DNA of 64,000 nt from Loxodes magnus. Its lineage: Eukaryota > Ciliophora > Karyorelictea > Loxodida > Loxodidae. Position numbers and translations under genes: made by a program. The notes below the pieces were generated by a model. It was not told where the DNA came from, did no database searches, and was given only the letters and a program-made list of their open reading frames with translations. The stretch is from positions 78,622 to 142,621 of the forward strand of contig CAMPDV010000945.1 in assembly GCA_946699065.1 (NCBI GenBank), given 5' to 3'. The first letter of the stretch is position 1, and every line of letters starts with the position of its first letter. Shown piece by piece: positions 23,412 through 34,625 of this stretch.

Positions 23412-25120
23412 TTTTTTATTTGATTTTTAATTTATTTGATGAAAGAATCAATAAAGTAAAAGTACCAATTTAGTTATTATTAAGATAAATATAAACAATT
23501 TTATTTACTTTAATAGTTCTTTTTTAATAAATAAGAAATTTAGTTTATCTAAATATTAAAAAATAGTATACAAAAAAGTTCTTTTCTCTAAGCTATTTCA
23601 AAAAGAATGAATTTTTTAGTTTCTAATTATGATATAAGTTATTAAATTGTTTATTAATTATTCAAATTGCTTAATTAAAAAATTGAGTTATATAGCTATA
23701 AATTATTAATACTTAAAATAAGCTTAATGATACATGTATTTAGATAAAATTTTATATTAGAAAGAGTAGTTTACTTATGCAGTTTTTAATTAATTTTTTA
23801 AATTTAAACTTTATTTATTAGATATTTATATAACTACATTTACCTGATAGCTTTTATGTATTAAAGTATAATTATATTAACATTCTAAATATTCAACTTT
23901 TAGCTTTGGTTAAAACTTTTCCAAAGTTCCTTCTATTAAAAATAATTTGTAAATAAGATATTGATACTATCTTATAAGAGATTATTGATTAAATGAAAGT
24001 GAATCTATACTCTTTTATAAGATATATCAATATCATATAATACTAAGCTTATTTTAGTAAAATAAAGCAAAAGTTTAATAATATTTCCCTAAAATTTAAA
24101 TTATATTTACATTCTAAAATAAAATTATAAGGTTAAATGATAAAGATAAAGTTGTTCTCTAATTTTTATAGTTAGTTCTTTTCATTTAAGCTTGCTAAAA
24201 TATATTAATATATTATTTAGATATAGATAGAATAGATTTCAGATTATTTATAGCTTATTTTTATAACATAATATTTAGAATATTTATCATTTTAATACTA
24301 ATTTTATATTTATATTAATTTATTTTCAGTCTTTTATAATGATAAAATTATAATAAAATTAATCTTATAATATTTTATAAGACATTTCAATAAACAGAGA
24401 AGCAAGTAATGGGATAGATATAATTATCCTATTTCTTTTACTTCATACATCTATTTAATTCTCAATTATCACCTTTTTATTTCTTTCCATCACTTCTTAT
24501 AAATAATAGTTTAAATATATCATCATTATTATTTATTATATAACTACATCTTATAAATATATCTAGAGTATTTAAGAATAAATTATAATTCTTCTATAAC
24601 TAATGCTTCTTTATTAAATATATATTTTCGGTTTCTAACTTTAAACTAAAAAAGTATCCAATTACTCTTTCTATTAACTTATAATCTTAATCGTTTATAA
24701 ATATAAATCTATTTAAAATGTATGAATAATTAAATTGGCTAAGAAATATTAATGTAGCAATCTATATTATATACAACTAATTATTTATGCTTAATTTACA
24801 TTTTATAATTCAAGTAAACACTTATTCAAAATAAATTAGCTTTGCTTTTCTACCTATTTCATTTTTAGTCTAGCCTTTAACACGTAAATATATAATAGAC
24901 ACGAAGTTTTCGTATTTTTGATGTGTTAACACATTTATAAATTTAAAGTTGTAAGAAAATAAAAGTTAATAAATGTTTAAGCTTCTACTCCTTATTGCTA
25001 TAATTGTAGAAGCTATTTAAGCAGAATATCTTAAGAATATGGAGTATAAATTCACCTACTATTAGTATTAATAATAGTTCTCTATTAATAGTTTTATTTT
25101 ATCTTATAAATTAATTAATT
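23412..25120. other. AT-rich non-coding stretch
   Basis: Between the tRNA gene and the 3' side of the LINE. No supported gene, array or RNA. Short repeated words such as ATTATTTAGATATAGATAGA are present but form no clear structure. Confidence 0.5.
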
Positions 25121-25329
25121 AAATTATCGTGGTACCACCTTTATTTGGATCACCACGGAAGTTAAAGAAACCAAATTTATATGTTAATAATAGGCTAGAA
25201 ATGATTCTAGCTTCATCTGGTCTCTTTGAATTTCTTGTGCTTCATCAAGTTCCTCTTCTAGCATATCTAATACCTACTAATTTGAGAGTTCAGGATCAAT
25301 TTCTTCTAAAAGATCTCTTTAGAGTAATT

Positions 25330-28300
25330 GAGCGTCAATTATTATTTATTAAATTTTTATCTTTTTGCTTGTTTATTTAATTACATTTCATCTGTATGTC
25401 TCTTTTTTGTATTTTTTAAGTTTTATTCTATCTATTTGTCAAATAAATTTCATTTTCTTTTTTCTACTTTTTATTTTTATTCATTGACTAGCTTTTTGAA
25501 TATTCAAGTGTGCTTACTTGACCCAGCTCTATAATCCTTACCTATTATTTTATTAAAAGGAAGGATTTTGTTTATATATCCCCGTCTTCTTTTTTCTAGT
25601 ATGCTTTTAATAAAATCTTTAATTCATGCATCTATTGAGCTTCTCTGATCTATTTGAAAAGACCGAATTCAATTTTCAAATTCAAAATTACCTCAAACTA
25701 TTTTGAATAAATTTAGTTTGGTCTACATAATATTTATTTAGGTTTAATTTTGTTCTATCGTATTTAATTTTTATTACAATTCTTCTCTTTCTTATTAATA
25801 TTATTCGCATATCTCAATTATATGGGCCTCATCATCTATCCCATTTCTGCACATATTACATATGTTATTTTCTATTAAATGCCTTACTTTCATTGTCTGT
25901 GCTGCACCGCTACATTTAGCTCTTAATCTGAATAGATAACAAATTTCTTATTTTCTATGCTTATTATATCTTAGGTAATTTGGAGGACCTTTTATAAAGG
26001 ATTCAAGTCATTGGCTTCTATAAATAAAGGTTGTTGTCATGTTTTCCATGCGAGTTAAAGCCTCTACTTTATTATGGAATTTTATAGCATCATTTATTAT
26101 TATTTTTATTTTTTAACCATTTCACTCGTCTTGCATTAAAATTTGATCGTTTAATCGTAGTTTTTCTAGCACTTTTTATGAGTAGATTTCAAATAAAAAG
26201 TTTTTTTATTTTGTGATTTAGCACATTCAACCATCCATAGTTGTTTCCTAGTTTAGGAGTAATTTTCGTCTGAACATCAGCATACGTTATCATAAATAGT
26301 ATTACATCTTAGTAAATTGTAATTCATTTTCAAGTATCTCGTTTTGAATACAGAATGGAGCATCTATTATTGCTCTAAGAGATCTTCGTTGAATTATTTC
26401 TAGTTTCTCTAGAATACTTTGTCCTATGAATTCTTCTATAAATGGAATGCATTCACTTCCATATCCAAAAATTTAGTTTACAAAGGCTTTTAGTATCATT
26501 TATGCATTATAGGCGGTGATACCTTTTTATATTGTGATCTTGTTTAAGATTCATGCTTGTGTTTTTTGACATTCAGAGATTCTAGATTCTAAGTGCTTTT
26601 CAAAAGATATTTCTTCCTGTAATAAATGTCCAATATATTTAAAAGTTTTCACCCTTTCTATTTGCATTCCATCTATATTTATTATTGTTTAGTTTTTTAT
26701 ACTATTTCCATTTCATAGTATTCATTTCGTTTTATCTGCTATTTACATTTTGTATTTTTTAGATCATGCTGTTAGAATATCACTTAGTTCTTGTATTTGT
26801 TCCGGTTGAACTATGCATGCTATATCATCCGTGTAAGCCAACGTACCACAATATCTTTGCCTTATACAGTATTCTGTTTCGAGTTCCATTGTTATTCCGA
26901 TCTATTTTTATCTTAATTCTTTTAAAAGTATATTTATTATAATATTAAAAAGATTAGGGGAGCATGTACATCCTTATTTAAAACCTTTCTCCGTTTCAAA
27001 CTTATCTGATATAAGATCATTTATTTTCAATTTGATGTCCTCTTCTCTATATATTTCTGCTAGTAATTTTATTAGTTTTTTTGGGACCTCGATTTCATTT
27101 AGGAAATGTCATATATCTGATCTTATTACAGAGTCTAATGCTTTCTTAATATCAATAAGTATTACTACTACTTCTGTGTTGCTTTAGTAGAGCCATTCTT
27201 ATATTGTCCTTATATTGAAGATTTGTTGGGCGCAAGATTTACTTGGTTTAAACCCATATTATAATTCATCATCCTGTCGTATTAAATATGAATTTAGTTA
27301 TTCAAATATTCATATGTCTATAATTTTTAAGATATGGTTAATAAGAGAAATGGGTCGATAATTCATTGGATCATTTGAGCTTCCTTTTTTGTGTATAAGT
27401 ACTATGTATGATTCTTTAATTTTTTTAGGAATAGTTCCTATCTCTAATATTTTTTTAACTAGTTAGGCAATTACCATTATCAATTACTTCCCTCCTGAGA
27501 TAATTGTACCTGTTTATATTTGGTCAGGCCCGGCTGCTTTTCATTGGGCTAGTTTTCTGATGCATTATTCTATATCAGTAATCTTGATTTCTATTGATTG
27601 CTAATTTTTGAATTAGTTTGGTAGATTGTTGTTTCCATTCTTATAAAGATTTTATCAGCTTATTTTGAAATGTTGAATGTCTTCTTCATTTACTAATGTT
27701 CATGGTGCTATTTTCCCTCTTTTAAATCATCTCCTTAATCCTTTTCATGTGTCATTAAGGTTCCCCTTATTGATTTTGTCGAGAAAAATATTGAATTAGT
27801 TTTTGCAGTCTTATTTCATATGTAATCTATATTTGAGCCTAAGTTCCTATCTTAGTTTAATTTCACGAATTGTTTCTAGCTCGCCTTGTCTTATTAATTG
27901 CTTTACTTTTTTTGCTTAGCTTTTGAATCTTTTCCTTGCTTACTTCGTTTCATCTGAGTAATAATGTTTTCTTGCTGTTTAGGTAGTGTGACCACATACT
28001 AAGACTGCGTTTTAATAGATTTTTTCTTATCATTTGACATAAAATTCTTCAGTGCTTAGATGTGAGAACCGATTTATGTCTGTTTCCTCAAACTATTTCT
28101 GAAATTTTTCTTAGACCAATTCTTGTTGGAGTTTTATAAATCAAATTCTCTTTTTCTACATATATTCACGACTTTTTTTAACTATTTGTAATATTAATCT
28201 TCCAGTTTGATGATCTCCTATTGTGCTGCGTTGGTAAAATTAAGTGTTAATGATATTGGGTGATATAAATGGATCTGTTAAGAAATAGTCAATTTTGAAT

Positions 28301-28886
28301 TTGCTTCTACCTTAAATTGTGATGTATGTTGGATCTTGTGTTGGGTCTTTGCATGTCAGATCAAATTCTTGCATAAAATTTAGTAAATGTTACCCAGCTA
28401 TATTTAGTTCATTTGGTAGAAATTATGGTATGTGAGCATTGAAATCACCCACTACTATTATTTGAAGTCCTAGACCGATTGCTGTGTGTACAAATTGTCG
28501 TAAACCGTCATAGAAAATATCCAGTTGTGCTTACTCTTAGGTTGTCGGAGCATAAATGTTTATTATTGCTAATCTGCTATCCAGATTTATACCTATTATA
28601 CGACTGCCCTGGTATAGTTCTATTTGGTTGAGACCCTCTATTTCTATTTCTTTTACTCTATCTAGTCATTTTTCTCTGATATAGAGTGCTACTCCTTTAC
28701 TATGATTTGTGTCTAACTTTATACACGCTCTGAATCCAAATAGTTGTGGCATATCTTCGAATTACGCTACATGTATTTCTTATAACGCCATAATATCTAT
28801 CATTTTTCTTCCATAAACTTTAGTAGTTAAGCTTTGTTTGATCTTATTCCTCTTATATTGGAGGTGCCTAAATTTATTCTTTTCAT
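25330..28886 (-). CDS. LINE ORF2: endonuclease-reverse transcriptase
   Basis: ORF2 nicks target DNA and copies element RNA at the nick. It begins at ATG 28886 (MKRINLGTSNIRGIRSNKAQ). The endonuclease shows IDIMALQEIHV, INIYAP, GDFNAHI (about 28438-28451), FKIDYFLTDPF and STIGDHQ. A basic linker follows, then the RT: KAAGPDQI, VLIHKKGS, NYRPISLINH, QYGFKPSKS, LIDIKKALDSV (motif A Asp), GFKQGCTCSP, and AYTDDIACI (catalytic DD with Thr for Ala, near 26824-26838). The C-terminal finger is CNMCRNGIDDEAHIIEIC. TAA encodes Gln in FKQG and QYGF. TGA stands at about 23 Trp-like codons, including the conserved Trp after motif C (TA-TGA-SKKY) and before KAAGPD; TGG appears once (EWLYQS). The C-terminus past 25600 is uncertain and may change frame. 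Confidence 0.93.
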
Positions 28887-30279
28887 TCTATTTGAGAAGA
28901 GTTATTTATTGAGTTTATTTGGGTATGGCTGATTTAATCTTAATCTTGTTCTATATTAGATTAGTCGCATGTGATATTGATTTTTGGTGCTATTACTTGT
29001 TCAACTTTTTGTAGGTTATTTTGTGAAATTATTTGTTAAGATTTAAATCCATAGTCTTCAAGGGTTTTATTCTTTTTTTAAATTCAAGTATATGTTTTCT
29101 GTCGAGATTATTACTGATTAGTTCTTTAGTTTCATCAGTGTTTTGGAGCTCAGCTTTGTTTTCTATGTGTTTTTTAAGTGAGATATTTCTTTTATCTTAC
29201 AACTTATGTTATTTATTCTTGTAGTTATATATCACTCTTCTTACCATTTTTCGTCGGCTTTAGAAGTTTGTCTTGCATTATAAAGCTTGTACTAGAAGCT
29301 CATGAGATTAGAAATAATTCCATTTTGTTTAAAATTAGGAATATTATTTTATTGATTATTGAGGAAATTACTTAGGATTCTCTTACATAACTTGTTCTTC
29401 TTTTTTAATTCCTATTTTTGCTTCTTCTTTCACATCCTGCAAAGAATTGCTACTTAGCTCAATCTACATCACATTGTTCTGAAGATTTTCTGCATCCTTT
29501 ATAATTGCTTAGATTGATTCCCTTCTTTTACACTGATATGTGCTATGTCCTACTGCTTAGCAGTTCTCGCATTTTCATATAGCTGAGTGATTTAGTCTAA
29601 CCGTCTTGTCCAGAATTTTTATTGAGTTTGGGATTTTCTAAGTGTCTTCTTGTCTTTCAAGTTGCAAGTATACAGTTATTTTGCCATTTAATCAGGTTGT
29701 ATTTTCGTAGGTATTAATGACCGTTTAGATAATTTTACCAAATTTTTTTAGCTGTACTTCCGTTTGGGCCGTTGTTAAGTCAATATCTAGGTTATAGTGT
29801 ACTGGGTAGTTTGAGTAGTTTTAATATTAGTCTATATTTCTTTTTTCAATTGGTATAACCAACGTCTTATATTTCAATTTAGTTTTTTATCCAAACTGTT
29901 CATATGCTTCTGAGTTTTTAAATGCTATAAGTACTATTCCTGTTTGTAGGACTTAAACCCTTGCAATGTTTTAATCGTAATTCTATTTCAGTTATTTAAA
30001 AATTTCTTGGATTACTTCATCTTATCCAATAATTTAATTATTTATGTTTTGATTGCCGTATGCCTGTTAAAGGTAGGAGTTAAAGTAGGCGACTCCTATT
30101 AATTTGGAGAAATTTTACTGAGCATTTCATGCACAGTTTGCAGATCCTATTGCTTATTCGTGCCTAATATTTGGACAATTTCTTCATATTCATTCTTTTG
30201 TACTGTTGCTAGAGCCGTTAGTTTTTTCCTATATTGTCTCTCGTTTTTTTTGGTTATAGATTTGTTGTTGTCTTTCCAT
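28886..30279 (-). CDS. LINE ORF1: nucleic-acid-binding protein with zinc knuckle
   Basis: Starts at ATG 30279 (MERQQQIYNQKKRETIQEKT) after a purine-rich leader. Domains in order are a Cys/His-containing segment near residue 40-65 (NCPNIRHEQ ... ANCAWNAQ), an RRM-like stretch near residue 130 (GIVLIAFKNSEAYEQFG), a long middle part, and a canonical CCHC knuckle near residue 240-255 (CENCQAVGHSTYQC; C-X2-C-X4-H-X4-C) at 29531-29575. A basic, Gln/Lys-rich tail follows. This is the expected RNA-binding protein that coats LINE RNA. Trp is TGA at five places (twice before the first Cys, in CA-TGA-NA, in TT-TGA-LN and just before the knuckle) and TGG once. No stop codon of any reading ends the frame before ORF2, so ORF1 and ORF2 overlap or are fused. 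Confidence 0.85.
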
Positions 30280-30479
30280 TCCTCCTTATAGTGTTTTACT
30301 TACTTCAGAAGTAATACTATTTTTTAGTGCTTTAGTACATTATAGTTTCCAGCGTATTTTTGGGGTGAGATGAGAAGGCTCCTTCATGTCTTTGGCTGTT
30401 CTTTATTATCTACTGCCGATTTGAGCGACATGCGAAGGCAGAGGATAGTTTTCAAATTACTAAGATCTATTTAAAAATA

Positions 30480-31640
30480 TATTAATTTAATATAATTCTA
30501 TAAAAATAATTATATTATAATATTTTCTTTATATTCATCTTTTATTCATATTATTATTATTTAACGTATATATACGTGGATTTTGTTTAAAAGGAAATTT
30601 TTTTTAAAAATTAATAATGTAATCTGAAATGTCCTAGACAGCTAAATGTCTTTAGTGTCAAGGAGATTTTAATGGGTAGATGTAAATCCCAATGTTGTTA
30701 CCTTGCTAACACAACATATGCTATACCTGCGTCCAGGATTAGTTTTACAAAAATTAGGCAATCAAATGCGTTTACTAAAATTGCTAAAAAGTTCATAAGG
30801 TTCATCCTATAAATTTACAATAAGACACTTAGTTACTCAAGAGTCTTGAACAAAAGAACCTCATGGACAATATAACGACGTTATAGAATCAATCGTCAAG
30901 AGTTCGTCAAGCATAAACTTTATTGTCCGAGGTCTACAGTCTTTTTACCTAGTAGTTAGTAAAGCACGTGAATACTTATTTGTTTAAGGAGAATATCAGC
31001 TTACAAAGACAGTTGGTTTAGCAGGATAAGTAAATCTAATAATAGTTGAGGTCTTTCAAAATCTAGAAATAGCTGATGGACAAAAAAGGGAGTAGCTAGT
31101 AGTAGATCATTATTTAAGACTTTCCATAAAGTGAGCAATAAGTTTCCAAATTGATAGCTGATGTTTAAAAGACCATCTAGAAGAGCAATCAGGTATCGGT
31201 TAAAGTTTTTGAGGAGCTAGACTCTTGCAAGTTTAATCTAGCTTAAGTGACATAGGAAAATAGTTACTTGAAGAATGAGATGTAAAACTTGAGTAGTTAA
31301 ATCTAAATTCAATAATAGCAGTTATCATCTATGCAAGTTCAGTTAAGCTAATAGTAACAAGTTAAGCCTTAGGTGATATAGCCTTAATAGATTCAATAAC
31401 CTCAAAATATCTCGGTTAAGCTTTAGGACATCTAGATAACTATAGTATCGCCAAACAATAGAACGGTATCGTTATCAGTAAAACAAGAGACAACTATCGG
31501 TTAGATAAAGCAATAGATCTAAGCTTAAACTGAGTTATTGCCTGCCGGTTTGAGTATCGTTAAGAATAAGGTTATCTTGGATGACGGTTAAACAGTAGCG
31601 AGTTAGAATATGTTGAATGGTGAGAGGTTGCAAATGGAAT
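30480..31640. other. GC-richer block of unknown nature
   Basis: From about 30620 the sequence is distinctly less AT-rich than its surroundings, up to 31640. It holds small palindromes (for example TATAACGACGTTATA near 30870), and the octamer ACAATAAA/TTTATTGT flanks part of it. From 31330 on, words such as GTTATC, CGGTTA and TAAGCTTTAGG recur. No reading frame with a known motif and no RNA family was recognised. It abuts the 5' end of the LINE on one side and the GTAAG(T) array on the other, and could be the unique start of that array's repeat family. Confidence 0.4.
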
Positions 31641-33130
31641 TTAGTAAGTTCAAATTTAATTTTCTTAAATAATAATATAGACAGTAAATGAATTTTATAA
31701 CTTTAATAAAGAGAAAGGTGAGTTTAAGATTTACTATATTTAAAAGGATGTAAGTCTTAAACAATAATAGGGAGTAAGTATTAAGTTATAATATTTAGAT
31801 GGTAAGTTAGTATTTAATAATTATTTAGCATGTAAGTTTCATTTCAAATGTTTCGCGATAAGATTGTAAGTATCGATGTTAATAAATTTCGTTTAAAGGG
31901 AGTAAGTTTCATTTTAATAATTATTACTTAATTTAGGTAAGTTTCATTTATAAAATTAACACTTAATATAGGTAAGTTTCATTTTAATAATTAACACTTA
32001 ATTTAGGTAAGTTTCATTTTAATAAGTATTACTTAATTTAGGTAAGTTTCATTTTAATAATTAACACTTAATATAGGTAAGTTAAATTTTAATAATTAAC
32101 ACTTAAGATCGTAAGTTTCATTTTAATAATTAACACTTAAGATTGTAAGTTTCATTTTAATAATTAACACTTAAGGATGTAAGTTAAAGTTTAAGGTGAA
32201 AATGAAGTTGGTAAGTTAAAGTTTAAGGAGAAAATGAAGCATGTAAGTTAAAGTTTAAGGTGAAAATGAAGTTGGTAAGTTAAAGTTTAAGGAGAAAATG
32301 AAGCATGTAAGTTAAAGTTTAAGGTGAAAATGAAGATTGTAAGTTAAAGTTTAAGGTGAAAATGAAGATGGTAAGTTAAAGTTTAAGGTGAAAATGAAGG
32401 GAGTAAGTTAAAGTTTAAGGTGAAAATGAAGATGGTAAGTTAAAGTTTAAGGTGAAAATGAAGCATGTAAGTTAAAGTTTAAGGTTACATTTAGAACGTA
32501 ATGTTCTATTTTAGGTTGTAAGTATTTTTTTATAGTTTATTTTTCAGATCGTAATGTGTTTAATATTGATTTAGGTAGTAAGTGTAATTTTATGGTTAAT
32601 ATAGAATGTAAGTAATTTTAGAATTATAAGGGGGTAATGAGGTCTTTTAAATAATTTTAAAGGATGTAAGGGATAATTCAATGTTATGTAGTGTTTTGAG
32701 AGTGAAGGACTTTACGAACAAATTAAAACTTTACTTAATTAAGAATTAAAAAATATTTATATTTATAAATATTATTTTCTTTTAAAGGTTAGGTAGTAAG
32801 TATATTTTATGTATTTATAAGTTTACTCTATAAGTTTACTCTATAAGTATATGTTTTTAAATAATAATAATAATTTATATAAGTTTATAATTATTAGATA
32901 ATTTCTAAGTAAGTATTTGGATATTATGTTATTATATATTTGTTTAAAATTGAGAAGTAGGGTTAACCTTAATGAGAGGTTGTTAAAGAGTAGTTTAGAG
33001 AGTTAGAGTAATAAATATTGTAAAATGACTGTGATGTGGGTGAGTATAGGTGTATAAAGTTCCTATTATTATTAAAAGTGTATATTTTAGTTTTTAAAAT
33101 TTAATTTATTTCTTAAGGTTTTAGTTGTAA
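31640..33130 (+). repeat. Array of repeats each headed by GTAAG(T)
   Basis: GTAAGT or GTAAG recurs more than 30 times on the plus strand, at spacings of about 30-60 bases. In the middle it forms two tandem arrays. The first, about 31926-32175, has a unit of about 35 bases (GTAAGTTTCATTTTAATAAT then TAACACTTAA...). The second, about 32176-32490, has ten units of 32 bases (GTAAGTTAAAGTTTAAGGTG then AAAATGAAG plus a variable triplet). The triplet before each GTAAG varies (ATG, TTG, CAT, ATT, GGA) while the rest is almost constant. Flanking parts have irregular spacing. The heading motif equals a consensus 5' splice site, but no downstream exons were found. Confidence 0.9.
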
Positions 33131-33689
33131 GTATACAATATGTAAATTATTTTGTTTGAATAATTTAAGTTTGAAGTATATTATATATTTAAGAATGTGA
33201 ATATTTAAGTAAAATTAATATAATAAGTTTTTATAATTTTAGTTTAAAATTTTGGGAGTATTAGGTATATAAAATTTTAAATTTTATTTTTTTTGTAAGT
33301 TACTTAATTTTTTTTTTTAGAAAAATTTTGAATTTTAAATTTATTTAAAATTTATGGATAGAATTTTTTTTAATTTTTTTTAGAATTAAGTATAAAATTT
33401 TTTTCAATTAATTGAGTTTGAATTTTTTTTAAGTTATTTAAGAATTTTTTTTTCGAAAATTTTTTAATTTTAGGTTTAATTTTTTTTAGATTTTGTTCTA
33501 TTAGAAAGTTTTTTTTTTTTCCAAGTAACGGGTTAAAAAGTAAAAAGAAAATTTTTTAAAGTGTCTGAGTATATTTTTTTTTAGTATTATGTTTTTTTAT
33601 TTTTTTTTAGTATAATGTTAATTTTTTTTAATTGTATTTGTTGATTTAAATATTTTTATTATTTGAATTTGTATTTTAAGTATCTAAAT

Positions 33690-34625
33690 TTGTAAAAATT
33701 TTATATTTGTTTTTTTGCTCAGCGTTTTGCACTACAGGAGATTTTTTGTGATGGACCAACCTTGCGTGAATTGGGATAATTTTTTGAATGGTAATAGGGG
33801 AAATTAAAAAAATTAAAGTGTATGATTGGTGATAAATTTTGAAAAAGGACTGAAAAATGAAAAATGAAAAATGAAAAATAAAAATGGATTTTAATTTAAA
33901 AAGTTTTTTCAAAAGGAAAAACGGAATAAAAGTTATTTTAGAGATTTTTTTTAGAAAAAGTTTTTAAATTTTTTTTTTTCAAATACAAAAAAAATTTTTT
34001 TCGAAAGAGAGATTAAAAATGGATTTTTTTAAATAAGCGATTAAAATTTCCGTAATTTTTTTTTGTTTTTAATTTCAATTTTTTTTTTAACAAGAACATT
34101 TTTTTTCGGATTTTTAAAATTAAAAAATTTTTAATTTTTTTGTCATAAATTCAAAAAGGATATAAGTTAAAAAAAGCAAAAATTTTATTTTTGTTTTTTT
34201 GCTCAGCGTTTTACACTGCAAGAGATTTTCGGGACGGAACAAACTTGCATGAATCGGGATAAAATTTTTGGAATGAGAATAAGGTTAATGTAAAAAGTAA
34301 AAAGGTATTTTTATTGATATTTTTTAATAAGAACTGAATAATGTGTAAATGATTTTTTTATTTAGATAGTTTTTCAAAAGGAAAAACGGAATAAAGTAAT
34401 TTTAGGACAAAAGTTGTAGAAAAAAGTTTTTATAAGCAGCTCAAATTTAAGAAAGGTCCAATTTTTTAATTTAATTTTTTTTTTTGGATTCAGTCTATTT
34501 TTTTTCAATACAAAGCTATTTTTTTCGGATTTATATAAAAAGCAAAGCTTAATTTTTTGGACTTAAATTCAAAAAGGATATAAGTTAAAAAAAAGCAAAA
34601 ATTTTTCGGGACGGAATAAATCTTT
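33690..34625. repeat. Imperfect direct duplication with a conserved GC-bearing core
   Basis: A block containing TTTTTTTGCTCAGCGTTTT, then GCACTACAGGAGATTTT and CTTGCGTGAATTGGGATAA, occurs at 33705-33785. It recurs with few changes at 34190-34270, about 480 bases later, and a shorter third piece (GGATATAAGTTAAAAAAA ... TTTTTCGGGACGGAATAAA) lies at 34577-34620. Between the cores the sequence is T-rich and diverged, so the core is conserved relative to its surroundings. Its nature is unknown. Confidence 0.75.

Larger units (their letters stand above)
25125..30430 (-). mobile_element. Nearly complete non-LTR (LINE) retrotransposon
   Basis: A minus-strand element of about 5.3 kb with two overlapping coding regions: ORF1 (zinc knuckle, RRM-like segment) and ORF2 (APE-type endonuclease, reverse transcriptase, C-terminal CCHC finger). 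The 5' leader is GC-richer (about 30280-30430). The 3' end is placed near 25125, where coding-like sequence gives way to AT-rich DNA; I could not define a poly(A) tail or target-site duplication. One base is missing in an A run near the ORF2 start; otherwise the frame is preserved over at least 4.5 kb, so the copy is young. Remnants of a related element lie at 9.6-12.7 kb. Several domains have moderately altered motifs (YTDD for YADD, KALDS for KAFDS). Confidence 0.92.

Noticed and set aside
25129-29375. Several plus-strand open frames of 60-85 codons
   Set aside because: All are antisense to the LINE, whose frames are fixed by zinc knuckle, endonuclease and RT motifs.
25330-30279. TGA codons explained by G-to-A mutation (RIP-like decay) of TGG
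   Set aside because: Many GGA/GGT glycine codons and other G-rich motifs are intact, and nearly every Trp would have had to mutate while the rest stayed conserved. Not excluded for the kinase remnant, which shows other G-to-A changes.
31926-32490. CRISPR-like array
   Set aside because: Units are contiguous with only a 3-base variable part, there are no unique spacers, and the DNA is eukaryotic.
31640-33130. A run of real introns
   Set aside because: GTAAGT heads are present, but there are no matching acceptors with coding exons between them.
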